Shown here: positions 1 through 6,797 of the stretch, piece after piece | Layout: every line of letters begins with the position of its first letter | How positions within the stretch are numbered: the first letter of the stretch is position 1 | Assembly (NCBI GenBank): GCA_937894495.1 | Contig: CALCRR010000260.1 | Span: 1-14,104, forward strand | Length of the DNA stretch: 14,104 nt | Source of the DNA: an uncultured Ruminococcus sp. | Lineage (GTDB): Bacteria; Bacillota; Clostridia; Oscillospirales; Ruminococcaceae | Direction: 5' to 3' | The notes under the pieces: model-generated | What the model saw: only the letters and a program-made list of their open reading frames with translations | Databases searched by the model: none | Told to the model about the DNA's origin: nothing | Program-made: the position numbers and the translations under genes

Positions 1-1030
1 TTTTGTCCGGCTTCTGGAAGGTCACCGTAAGACCAAAGCGGTCGGAAAGGGACAAAAGCTCCTGCATGGTATCTCTGAAATGTATCTCGTCCCCCTTGCG
101 TGCAGAGAATGTCTCCCTCACCAGATGTCTGCGGTTAGATGTGGCATAGATCACCAGATTTGAAGCAGTCGATGAAACGCTGCCCTCCAGTATAGCTTTA
201 AGCGCCGCATAGTCGTTGTCGTCCTCGGTAAAGGAAAGATCATCAATAAAAATAATGAATTTAAGGGGATTTTTGCTGATATTCTCAACAATGGTGGGTA
301 TCTCATGCAGCTGCTTTTTTTTCAGCTCTATGAGCCTCAGCCCCTTTGGCGCATATTCGTTGGCGATAGCCTTGACGGTCGATGACTTACCCGTGCCGCA
401 GTCGCCGTATAGCAGCACATTGTTAGCAGGCTTGCCCGAGAGCAGCGCCAGAGTGTTGGCTATCACCTGACTGCGCTTCTCCTCATAGTTGTGCAGCTGA
501 GAGAGCTTTATGGGGTCGGGGTACTCAACAGGAGTTATCAAGCCCTCCTTTACCACGAATACGTGATATTTTGAGTAAACGCCGTAGCCCACCTGACCTA
601 TGGCGTGTACCCTGTCGGCATAAGTTTTTGAAAAGTCAAGAGCACTGGTCCTGTATTCGGGCAGAAAACCGTCATAATCTATGCGGCTTGTAAGCTCGCT
701 GCACGGGACAGACGCAAGCTCCTGCAGAAATTCCAGCTCATTGGCAAGGCAGTTATCCAGCAGTGTTCCCGTTGGCAGACCCTCGCCTTTTCTGAGTATG
801 AAGATGTTCTCGTCCTCCAGAATGAGCCTGAGCACATACTTGGTAAGATCCTCGCTTTTGGGATAAAGATGTGATATAAGATCGGTATATCTTTCTATCG
901 CCAGCTGTGTATCGTTCTGCAAAGCGGCACTTATGGTATCTGCCATATCAGTAATTACAGGGTCTTTTCGCAAATTTTTGAATATCACCAGGGTTTTAAG
1001 CCCTGTGGTCATCATTTTCAGATCAGTCAT
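1..1030 (-). CDS. DUF815 family AAA+ ATP-binding protein (3' end outside window)
   Basis: About 343 residues are visible, read from ATG at 1030 down to the left window edge, with no stop reached. A Walker A motif GDCGTGKSS lies near residues 209-217 (Lys215), and a Walker B strand FIIFIDDL near 258-265 (Asp263, Asp264). These are followed by the family-typical ATSNRRHL and, close to the edge, SDRFGL. That combination is diagnostic of the DUF815 group of single-domain AAA+ proteins. Members are usually a little over 400 residues, so roughly the last 80 are probably missing here. The N-terminal 190 residues are the variable DUF815 N-region; I see no membrane segment. The start is supported by AGAGGTG at 1038-1044 (7-base spacer) and a promoter at 1063-1091. 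The cellular role of the family is not established, and ATP binding is inferred from motifs only. It is transcribed divergently from purL. Confidence 0.9.
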   Translation of the reverse strand, partial: MTDLKMMTTGLKTLVIFKNLRKDPVITDMADTISAALQNDTQLAIERYTDLISHLYPKSEDLTKYVLRLILEDENIFILRKGEGLPTGTLLDNCLANELEFLQELASVPCSELTSRIDYDGFLPEYRTSALDFSKTYADRVHAIGQVGYGVYSKYHVFVVKEGLITPVEYPDPIKLSQLHNYEEKRSQVIANTLALLSGKPANNVLLYGDCGTGKSSTVKAIANEYAPKGLRLIELKKKQLHEIPTIVENISKNPLKFIIFIDDLSFTEDDNDYAALKAILEGSVSSTASNLVIYATSNRRHLVRETFSARKGDEIHFRDTMQELLSLSDRFGLTVTFQKPDK

Positions 1031-1062
1031 AAATTTACACCTCTAAAGTATATGTTATCATC

Positions 1063-1091
1063 ATTATATAACATTTTTTCGGATTAGTCAA
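1063..1091 (-). promoter_or_regulatory. SigA-type promoter for the DUF815 gene
   Basis: On the minus strand there is TTGACT (1086-1091), a 17-base spacer and TATAAT (1063-1068). The predicted start of transcription is near 1056, giving a leader of about 25 bases before the ATG at 1030. It lies back to back with the purL promoter; the two -35 boxes are 18 bases apart, so a single bound protein could affect both. Confidence 0.8.
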
Positions 1092-1109
1092 TGATTAATT
1101 ATTTAGCCA

Positions 1110-1139
1110 TTGACAAGAGGGGACAAGATGTTGTATAAT
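1110..1139 (+). promoter_or_regulatory. SigA-type promoter for purL
   Basis: TTGACA at 1110-1115, an 18-base spacer and TATAAT at 1134-1139 give a near-perfect vegetative promoter. Transcription should begin near 1146, leaving a leader of only about 39 bases. That is too short for a purine riboswitch, and I saw no inverted repeat resembling a PurR operator. The TTG of this -35 box is in frame with purL and could be mistaken for a start codon. Confidence 0.85.
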
Positions 1140-1170
1140 ATTATATATTGGTATGTAAATTTGATCTGTA

Positions 1171-1176
1171 AAGGAG
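1171..1176 (+). promoter_or_regulatory. Ribosome binding site fixing the purL start
   Basis: AAGGAG lies 8 bases before ATG 1185. No comparable site precedes the upstream in-frame TTG at 1110 or ATG at 1128, both of which fall within or before the promoter elements. Confidence 0.85.
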
Positions 1177-1184
1177 CTGCTGTT

Positions 1185-4100
1185 ATGTCAGTATACAGAA
1201 TTTATGTTGAAAAAAAGCCTGAGTTTGCCGTTGAAGCTGATTCGCTGCTGAGCGGTATCAAGTCTGCACTGGGACTTGAAGGACTGAAAGGTCTGAGAGT
1301 CGTAAACCGCTATGACGCCGAGGGTCTGCCGCTTAATGATTTCAAGCTGGCTGTGCCCGTGGTATTCTCCGAGCCTGCGGTAGATGTTACCTACGATCAC
1401 CTGCCTGCGGTGGGAGCTGATGAACAGATATTTGCAGTTGAGTATCTGCCCGGTCAGTTTGACCAGAGGGCTGATTCCTGCGCACAGTGTATCTCTCTGC
1501 TGACAGCAGGCAAAAGACCTGTTATAAAGTCCGCAAGGATATACATAGTATCGGGAGAGCTCAGCGATGAAGAGCTTTTGCAGATAAAGAATTATATGAT
1601 AAACCCCGTTGAGTCAAGAGAGGCTTCGCTTGACGAGTTTGATACTCTTGATATCAAGTACGATATACCCACCACTGTTGATACAGTTGACGGCTTTATC
1701 TACTCCACCGAGGAGGAGCTGAATGAAATGCTCACCGACCTCGGTCTTGCTATGGATCTTGACGATATCAAGTTCTGTCAGGATTATTTCAAGAATACCG
1801 AAAAGAGAAATCCTACCATTACAGAGATAAGAATGATAGATACCTACTGGTCGGACCACTGCCGCCATACCACCTTCTCGACCATAATCGACAATGTGGA
1901 TATCGAGCCTGAGTATGTGGCTGCTACCTTTGCGGATTATGTTAAGGCAAGAAAGGATCTGTATGCAGGCAGAACGGACAAGCCTGTTACTCTTATGGAC
2001 CTTGCCTGCTTCGGCGCAAAGCAGCTCAAAAAGGCAGGCAAGCTGAAAGACCTTGATGAGAGCGAGGAGATAAATGCCTGCTCGGTAAAGATAAAGGTTG
2101 ACGTTGACGGTGTTGATGAGGACTGGCTTTTGATGTTCAAAAACGAGACTCACAACCACCCCACCGAGATAGAGCCCTTCGGCGGTGCGGCTACCTGTCT
2201 GGGCGGCGCTATCAGAGACCCCCTGTCGGGACGCTCCTATGTATATCAGGCAATGAGAGTTACAGGTGCAGGCAATCCGCTGGTGCCTGTTGAGGACACT
2301 ATCGCAGGTAAGCTGCCTCAGAGAAAGCTGGTGGTGGGCGCTGCCAACGGCTATTCCTCCTACGGCAACCAGATAGGTCTGGCTACAGGTCATGTCAATG
2401 AGATATATCACCCCGGCTATGTTGCCAAGAGAATGGAGATAGGCGCAGTTATCGGCGCAGCTCCTGCTTCAAACGTAAGGCGTGAAAGACCTGCCCCCGA
2501 GGATATAGTTATCCTTCTGGGCGGCAAAACAGGAAGAGACGGCTGCGGCGGCGCTACAGGCTCGTCTAAATCCCACACCCTGCACTCGCTGGAGACCTGC
2601 GGTGCCGAGGTGCAGAAGGGTAATGCTCCCGAAGAGAGAAAGCTGCAGAGACTTTTCAGAAACCCAGAAGTCACCGCAATGATAAAGCGCTGCAATGATT
2701 TCGGCGCAGGCGGTGTTTCGGTGGCTATCGGCGAATTGGCTGACGGCTTGCAGATAAACCTTGACCTTGTTACTAAAAAGTATGACGGACTTGACGGCAC
2801 AGAGCTGGCTATCTCCGAGTCGCAGGAGAGAATGGCTGTTGTTATCGCCAGGGAGGACCTCGAAAGGTTCATGAGCGAAGCTGCCAGAGAGAACCTTGAA
2901 GCTACAATGGTCGCAAGAGTTACCGAAGAGCCTAGGCTGAGAATGAACTGGAACGGCAATACCATTGTTGACCTTTCAAGAGAGTTTCTTAACTCAAACG
3001 GCGCTGAAAAGCATACCGATATCGAGGTGGCAACACCTGTATTCGCTCAGGAAGCAAACAATGAGGACACCGCCGACAGGTGGGAGGGTATGATATCAAA
3101 CCTCAACATCTGCTCACAAAAGGGTCTGGTAGAGAGATTTGACTCGACTATCGGCGCAGGAACAGTGCTCATGCCCTACGGCGGCAAGTATCAGAACACA
3201 CCTACACAGGCAATGGCTGCAAAGCTGCCCGTTCTTGAGGGCGAGACCACCACAGCATCTGTTATGGGCTGGGGCTTCGACCCGTTCCTTTCAAGTGTCA
3301 GCCCCTATCACGGCGCAATGTCGGCTGTGGTAGAGTCTGTTTCAAAGGTCATCGCAGCAGGCGGTACCTATGAGCACAGCTGGCTCACATTCCAGGAGTA
3401 TTTTGAGAGAACACAGAATAATCCCTCACGCTGGGGCAAGCCTTTCTCGGCGCTGCTGGGCGCATACAAGGCACAGATCGAGCTGGGTATAGGCTCTATC
3501 GGCGGCAAGGACTCAATGTCGGGCACTTTCGAGAATATTGATGTTCCGCCTACGCTGGTATCCTTTGCGGTATCTACAGCAAAGACCGATAAGATAATCT
3601 CTCAGGAGTTCAAAAAAGCAGGCTCAAAGGTGATACTCCTCAGACCTGAGTATGATGCGAACAGACTGGTCAACTTCAAGTCCCTTAAAACAGTGTTTGA
3701 AAAGGTGGAGAAGCTGATCGCCGAGGGAAAGGTGCTCTCATGCTGGTCAGTGGCTTACGGCGGCGTTTCAGAGGCTATCGCAAAGATGTCTTTCGGTAAT
3801 AAGATCGGCTTTAAATTCACCGATAAGGTAGAGCCTGTTGAGCTGTTCAGAGCCTGCTACGGCAGCTTTGTTATCGAGCTTGCAGAGGGCGTTGAGACCG
3901 ATGAAAGAGTTATCGGCGAGACTATTGACGAATACAAGATAATCTCAGATAACTACACAATAGATATAAACAAGCTGCAAAAGCTTTGGGAAAGCAAGCT
4001 GGAGCCTGTTTATCCCATACACGTTAAAGAGCCCGATAAGAAGCCCGAGGTATACAGCTACTCAGCACAGGAGAGAAGATCGCCTGCAATAAAGGCAGCA

Positions 4101-4898
4101 AGACCGAGAGTTCTTATACCCGTATTCCCGGGTACAAACTGCGAGTATGATACCGCAAGAGTATTTGAAAAAGCAGGAGCAGAGACAGAGATATTTGTTG
4201 TCAGAAATCTTTCCGAGCAGGCTATAAAGGAGTCTGTTGACGCTATGGAAAGAAAGATAAAGCATTCGCAGATAGTTATGCTCCCCGGCGGCTTCAGCGG
4301 CGGCGACGAGCCTGACGGCAGCGGCAAGTTTATAGTTTCTTTCCTGAGAAATCCCAAGCTCACCGACGCTATACACGACCTTCTCAAAAACAGGGACGGT
4401 CTTATGCTCGGTATCTGCAACGGCTTCCAGGCGCTTGTCAAACTGGGTCTTGTGCCATATGGCGAGATAGTTGATATGAGAAACGACTCGCCTACACTGA
4501 CCTTCAACACCATTGCAAGACACCAGTCAAAGATGGTAAATACAAGGATAGCATCAAACAAATCGCCCTGGCTTGCAGGCTGTGAGGTGGGTGATATCCA
4601 TTCGGTAGCAATATCCCACGGCGAGGGCAGATTTGTCGCAACTGACGAGGAGATAGCAAAACTTGCCGAAAACGGTCAGATAGCTACCCAGTATGTTGAC
4701 TTTGATGGTCAGCCCACATTTGATATACACTGCAACCCCAACACATCTTTCCAGGCTATCGAGGGCATAACCTCCCCCGATGGCAGAGTTCTCGGTAAAA
4801 TGGGTCACTCAGAGAGAATGGGCAGCGGCGTCTGCATAAATGTCCCCGGTGTTAAGGATCAGAAGATATTTGAGAGCGGAGTTAATTACTTCAAATAG
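1185..4898 (+). CDS. purL: Phosphoribosylformylglycinamidine synthase, single-chain form
   Basis: This is the fourth step of purine synthesis: FGAR + glutamine + ATP give FGAM + glutamate + ADP + Pi, in the cytoplasm. The 1237-residue chain has the size of the one-polypeptide clostridial type, in which PurS-, PurL- and PurQ-like parts are joined. Visible landmarks are the ETHNHP motif (residues 321-326) of the first synthase half, a second synthase half with GIGSIGGKDSMSG, and a C-terminal class I glutamine amidotransferase from about residue 973. In the amidotransferase, GICNGFQ supplies the nucleophile Cys1078 and GHSER supplies His1208 and Glu1210. All three catalytic residues are present and there is no frameshift. 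I chose ATG 1185 because AAGGAG precedes it and the longer TTG frame begins inside the -35 box. No other pur genes are adjacent, so it appears to be transcribed alone or with the small gene downstream. Confidence 0.97.
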   Translation: MSVYRIYVEKKPEFAVEADSLLSGIKSALGLEGLKGLRVVNRYDAEGLPLNDFKLAVPVVFSEPAVDVTYDHLPAVGADEQIFAVEYLPGQFDQRADSCAQCISLLTAGKRPVIKSARIYIVSGELSDEELLQIKNYMINPVESREASLDEFDTLDIKYDIPTTVDTVDGFIYSTEEELNEMLTDLGLAMDLDDIKFCQDYFKNTEKRNPTITEIRMIDTYWSDHCRHTTFSTIIDNVDIEPEYVAATFADYVKARKDLYAGRTDKPVTLMDLACFGAKQLKKAGKLKDLDESEEINACSVKIKVDVDGVDEDWLLMFKNETHNHPTEIEPFGGAATCLGGAIRDPLSGRSYVYQAMRVTGAGNPLVPVEDTIAGKLPQRKLVVGAANGYSSYGNQIGLATGHVNEIYHPGYVAKRMEIGAVIGAAPASNVRRERPAPEDIVILLGGKTGRDGCGGATGSSKSHTLHSLETCGAEVQKGNAPEERKLQRLFRNPEVTAMIKRCNDFGAGGVSVAIGELADGLQINLDLVTKKYDGLDGTELAISESQERMAVVIAREDLERFMSEAARENLEATMVARVTEEPRLRMNWNGNTIVDLSREFLNSNGAEKHTDIEVATPVFAQEANNEDTADRWEGMISNLNICSQKGLVERFDSTIGAGTVLMPYGGKYQNTPTQAMAAKLPVLEGETTTASVMGWGFDPFLSSVSPYHGAMSAVVESVSKVIAAGGTYEHSWLTFQEYFERTQNNPSRWGKPFSALLGAYKAQIELGIGSIGGKDSMSGTFENIDVPPTLVSFAVSTAKTDKIISQEFKKAGSKVILLRPEYDANRLVNFKSLKTVFEKVEKLIAEGKVLSCWSVAYGGVSEAIAKMSFGNKIGFKFTDKVEPVELFRACYGSFVIELAEGVETDERVIGETIDEYKIISDNYTIDINKLQKLWESKLEPVYPIHVKEPDKKPEVYSYSAQERRSPAIKAARPRVLIPVFPGTNCEYDTARVFEKAGAETEIFVVRNLSEQAIKESVDAMERKIKHSQIVMLPGGFSGGDEPDGSGKFIVSFLRNPKLTDAIHDLLKNRDGLMLGICNGFQALVKLGLVPYGEIVDMRNDSPTLTFNTIARHQSKMVNTRIASNKSPWLAGCEVGDIHSVAISHGEGRFVATDEEIAKLAENGQIATQYVDFDGQPTFDIHCNPNTSFQAIEGITSPDGRVLGKMGHSERMGSGVCINVPGVKDQKIFESGVNYFK

Positions 4899-4913
4899 AA
4901 TTTAGGCATAGTT

Positions 4914-4937
4914 AAAGGGCGGATAACTCCGCCCTTT
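4914..4937 (+). terminator. Hairpin after purL, weak or partial terminator
   Basis: A perfect 10-base-pair stem (AAAGGGCGGA paired with TCCGCCCTTT) encloses the loop TAAC, 15 bases past the purL stop. It is followed by GCTTTGG, not a run of T, and the ribosome binding site of the next gene starts 5 bases later. It is therefore more likely an attenuating or mRNA-stabilising hairpin than a full terminator, and purL transcripts may continue into the DUF1294 gene. Confidence 0.6.
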
Positions 4938-4951
4938 GCTTTGGAGGAGCT

Positions 4952-5224
4952 ATGGAAAGTCATATCAAGCTTTTGGCAATATATCTTATAGCGGTGAATG
5001 TCATAGCATTTCCGGCTTACGGCATAGATAAGCTGAAAGCAAAGGCAAACGCATGGAGAATACCCGAAAAGACCCTTATAGGGCTTGGTGTGCTTGGCGG
5101 CTTTGCAGGCGCACTTCTGGCTATGAAGTTGTTTCACCATAAAACCAGACATGGCTATTTCTGGGCTGCAAATATTTTGTCATTGGTCTTATGGGCTTTT
5201 ATCATATGGAGAATAGCAAAATAG
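4952..5224 (+). CDS. DUF1294 family small membrane protein
   Basis: This 90-residue protein has three predicted membrane segments (about residues 5-22, 41-60 and 70-87). The conserved DUF1294 pattern is clear: YGIDK (23-27), a basic stretch, RIPEK (36-40), the glycine-rich LGGFAGALLAMKLF, and HHKTRH (62-67). The family is widespread in bacteria, sometimes fused to a cold-shock domain, and its function is unknown; there is no such fusion here. GGAGGAG at 4943-4949 sits very close to the ATG, as is common when a gene follows another on the same transcript. No separate promoter is obvious in the 53 bases after purL, so it is probably expressed by readthrough from purL. A functional link to purine synthesis is not implied. 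Confidence 0.88.
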   Translation: MESHIKLLAIYLIAVNVIAFPAYGIDKLKAKANAWRIPEKTLIGLGVLGGFAGALLAMKLFHHKTRHGYFWAANILSLVLWAFIIWRIAK

Positions 5225-5233
5225 CATTAAAGG

Positions 5234-5262
5234 CACAGCCGTGATCATCGGCTGTGTTTTTT
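5234..5262 (+). terminator. Intrinsic terminator after the DUF1294 gene
   Basis: The stem CACAGCCG (5234-5241) pairs with CGGCTGTG (5249-5256) around the loop TGATCAT and runs straight into six T (5257-5262). It ends the purL-DUF1294 transcription unit. Confidence 0.9.
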
Positions 5263-5476
5263 AGTATAAATCGCAGACAACCGGTCGTAAGCTGCCAGGC
5301 GCTGGTCGTTAGAGTGCTAGTGGCTGGAAAACGATTTTGCAAGGTTCGCGCAGCGTCACAAAATACTAGCCGCCACAAAAGCACCCCCTCCCCTCCGGGG
5401 AGGACTCGATATCTTGCCCACTCCACAATAGTGCGACAGGTGGGGGAATTACCCCGTCCGGTGAGGACACGAGGAC
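5263..5476. repeat. Non-coding stretch, suspected degenerate dispersed repeat
   Basis: I see no credible gene in this stretch. Open frames cross it on both strands but match no family I know, have no ribosome binding site, and are rich in low-complexity residues. It holds an imperfect direct repeat (CGGTCGTAAG at 5282-5291 and TGGTCGTTAG at 5303-5312, each followed by a related GC-rich tail). It also has a 7-bp hairpin CCTCCCC/GGGGAGG at 5387-5403 and a GGGG-AATTA-CCCC motif near 5445-5457. Base composition is more GC-rich and patchy than in other intergenic parts of the window. This style resembles short dispersed repeats in clostridial genomes, but the identity is inferred and cannot be settled from one copy. 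Confidence 0.4.
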
Positions 5477-5505
5477 TTGAAAAAGGGGGGAATATGTAGT
5501 ATAAT
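5477..5505 (+). promoter_or_regulatory. SigA-type promoter for the HAD phosphatase gene
   Basis: TTGAAA at 5477-5482, a 17-base spacer and TATAAT at 5500-5505 predict transcription from about 5512. The leader of about 57 bases contains a small stem CGCCG/CGGCG (5515-5519 with 5525-5529). The spacer includes a run of six G. Confidence 0.78.
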
Positions 5506-5568
5506 AAAGAAAACCGCCGACAGACGGCGCTTTAACTGCAACTCCCGAATAAAAAAGAGGTTATCATT

Positions 5569-6225
5569 ATGGATATAAAAGCACTGATATTTGACATGGA
5601 CGGACTTATGGTAGATACCGAAAAGCTGCTCTCACGGTTCTGGTGTGAGGCGGCAGCGTTTTACGGCTGGGAAATGACAAGGGAGCACGTGCTCGGCATA
5701 CGCTCACTGGCGGCAAAATATGCCGCACCTAAGCTGAGAGCCGAGATAGGTGAGGATTTTGACTACCGGAAGGTGCGCCTGAAGCGTATAGAGCTTATGA
5801 ACAGCTTTATTGCAAAAAACGGCATAGAAAAAAAGCCGGGGCTCGATGAGCTGATAGAATACGGCAAAAACAGGGGGCTGAAGCTGGCTGTCGCCACCGC
5901 CACCGATAATGTGCGCACCGAGATGTATCTCACATCTATCGGGGTGTATGATAAGTTCGATAAGGTCATATGCGGCAATATGGTCAAGGCAAGCAAGCCA
6001 GACCCCGATATCTACCTGACCGCTTCAAAAGAGCTGGGGCTGCCGCCGCAGCAGTGTATAGCGCTGGAGGACTCCCCTAACGGCATAAAGTCTGCCCACA
6101 CCGCAGGCTGCGTGCCTGTGTTCGTCCCCGACCTGTCACAGCCCGACCCCGAGACCCAAAAGCTCATGTTCGCCTGCTGCGAAACTCTGGCACACGTTAT
6201 ACCTGTGATAGACAGCTGTAAATGA
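5569..6225 (+). CDS. HAD superfamily hydrolase, beta-phosphoglucomutase-like subfamily
   Basis: This 218-residue soluble protein carries all four HAD motifs. Motif I is FDMDG with nucleophile Asp9 and acid/base Asp11. Motif II is VATATD, with Thr110 or Thr112 as the phosphate-binding residue. Motif III is Lys143 in SKPDPD. Motif IV is LEDSPNG, with metal-binding Glu167 and Asp168. A helical cap (about residues 16-80) lies between motifs I and II, the subfamily I arrangement shared by phosphoglycolate phosphatases, beta-phosphoglucomutases and many sugar-phosphate phosphatases. The substrate cannot be told from sequence. GAGG at 5557-5560, 8 bases before ATG, supports the start. The DUF4430 and EcfT genes follow on the same strand after 71 bases without a clear terminator or promoter, so they may be co-transcribed. 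A role in dephosphorylating a transported compound would be speculation. Confidence 0.93.
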   Translation: MDIKALIFDMDGLMVDTEKLLSRFWCEAAAFYGWEMTREHVLGIRSLAAKYAAPKLRAEIGEDFDYRKVRLKRIELMNSFIAKNGIEKKPGLDELIEYGKNRGLKLAVATATDNVRTEMYLTSIGVYDKFDKVICGNMVKASKPDPDIYLTASKELGLPPQQCIALEDSPNGIKSAHTAGCVPVFVPDLSQPDPETQKLMFACCETLAHVIPVIDSCK

Positions 6226-6243
6226 TATATATTGTACCTCACG

Positions 6244-6267
6244 TTTTCCCCCGGGGGGGGGAGAAAA
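6244..6267 (+). other. Homopolymer G9 tract inside a possible hairpin
   Basis: Five C (6248-6252) are followed directly by nine G (6253-6261), flanked by TTTT on the left and AGAAAA on the right. TTTTC can pair with GAAAA and CCCC with GGGG, leaving an A bulge and a G loop. No T run follows, so it is not an intrinsic terminator. It lies 36-44 bases before the DUF4430 start codon. Confidence 0.55.
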
Positions 6268-6285
6268 TAATACCAAATAATAAAG

Positions 6286-6292
6286 AAGGTGA
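6286..6292 (+). promoter_or_regulatory. Ribosome binding site fixing the DUF4430 start
   Basis: AAGGTGA ends 4 bases before ATG 6297. A longer in-frame reading exists from the upstream codon at 6222, but it would overlap the HAD stop, encode the G-tract and have no ribosome binding site. Confidence 0.8.
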
Positions 6293-6296
6293 CCCC

Positions 6297-6797
6297 ATGA
6301 CAAAAAAAGATATTTTTATACTGCTGGCGGCAGGTGCGGCTGTCATCGGGGCAGCTTTTAATGTTGAGATACAAACTCCCGAGGAGTTTTACTCCGCCCA
6401 CCCCGACGCCGTTACCGAGGACAGCGACTGGGTCACTCTTACGGTGGAGTGCCGAAGCATTGCCCACCGCAAGGGCTATGATAAAACCCTGCCCGAAAAC
6501 GGGGTGCTGATCGACGGCGAGAAATATGTGCTCACTAAGGACGAAACGGTTTTTGAGGTGATATCAAAGGCTGCCGCATATCAGCGCCTGCCCCTTGACC
6601 ACAGCGGCGGCAGGAATATCTATATAACAGGTATCGACGGCATTTATGAGTTCGACTTCGGGGCGCAGTCGGGGTGGCTTTATACCGTCAACGGCATCGC
6701 CCCCGATATAAACTGCGGCGAGTACCGTCCAAAATCGGGGGACGAGATAGTTTTTAAATATGTTGATACTTACTACAGGGGGGCAGGTATGTCATGA
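6297..6797 (+). CDS. DUF4430 domain protein, membrane-anchored
   Basis: This 166-residue protein has a basic N-terminus and one hydrophobic segment (about residues 6-21), a signal peptide or anchor. There is no lipobox cysteine, so the rest should lie outside the membrane. A DUF4430 domain occupies about residues 47-156. Its typical features are visible: TVFEVISKAA (84-93), YITGIDGIYEFDFG (109-122), SGWLYTVNG (125-133) and GDEIVFKYV (148-156). This fold is related to the C-terminal part of transcobalamin and intrinsic factor and often appears beside ECF-type vitamin transporters, so ligand binding outside the cell is a reasonable but unproven role. Cys52 and Cys140 could form a disulfide. Its stop overlaps the start of the EcfT gene by 4 bases (ATGA), showing translational coupling and suggesting joint function. 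Confidence 0.85.
   Translation: MTKKDIFILLAAGAAVIGAAFNVEIQTPEEFYSAHPDAVTEDSDWVTLTVECRSIAHRKGYDKTLPENGVLIDGEKYVLTKDETVFEVISKAAAYQRLPLDHSGGRNIYITGIDGIYEFDFGAQSGWLYTVNGIAPDINCGEYRPKSGDEIVFKYVDTYYRGAGMS

Noticed and set aside
1110..1184. N-terminal extension of PurL from TTG 1110
   Set aside because: It overlaps both promoter hexamers and the predicted transcription start, and has no ribosome binding site; ATG 1185 has a good one.
1031..1184. Purine riboswitch or PurR box upstream of purL
   Set aside because: The predicted leader is about 39 bases, too short for a riboswitch, and no paired operator-like motif was found.
1614..2965. Long antisense open frames within purL (265 and 182 residues)
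   Set aside because: They are mirror shadows of a strongly biased coding frame, without ribosome binding sites or recognisable domains.
5202..5499. Open frames on both strands in the 5263-5500 stretch as small proteins
   Set aside because: They cross a terminator and a promoter, lack ribosome binding sites and have low-complexity Arg/Pro/Ser composition with no family resemblance.
5763..5996. Antisense open frame within the HAD gene
   Set aside because: It is low-complexity Ser/Leu/Phe-rich shadow coding with no start signals.
6244..6267. C5G9 hairpin as an intrinsic terminator of the HAD gene
   Set aside because: The stem is bulged and followed by A-rich, not T-rich, sequence on the plus strand.
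6222..6296. Longer DUF4430 reading frame beginning at 6222
   Set aside because: It would translate the C5G9 tract, overlaps the HAD stop and lacks a ribosome binding site; ATG 6297 follows AAGGTGA and opens with a proper signal-type sequence.
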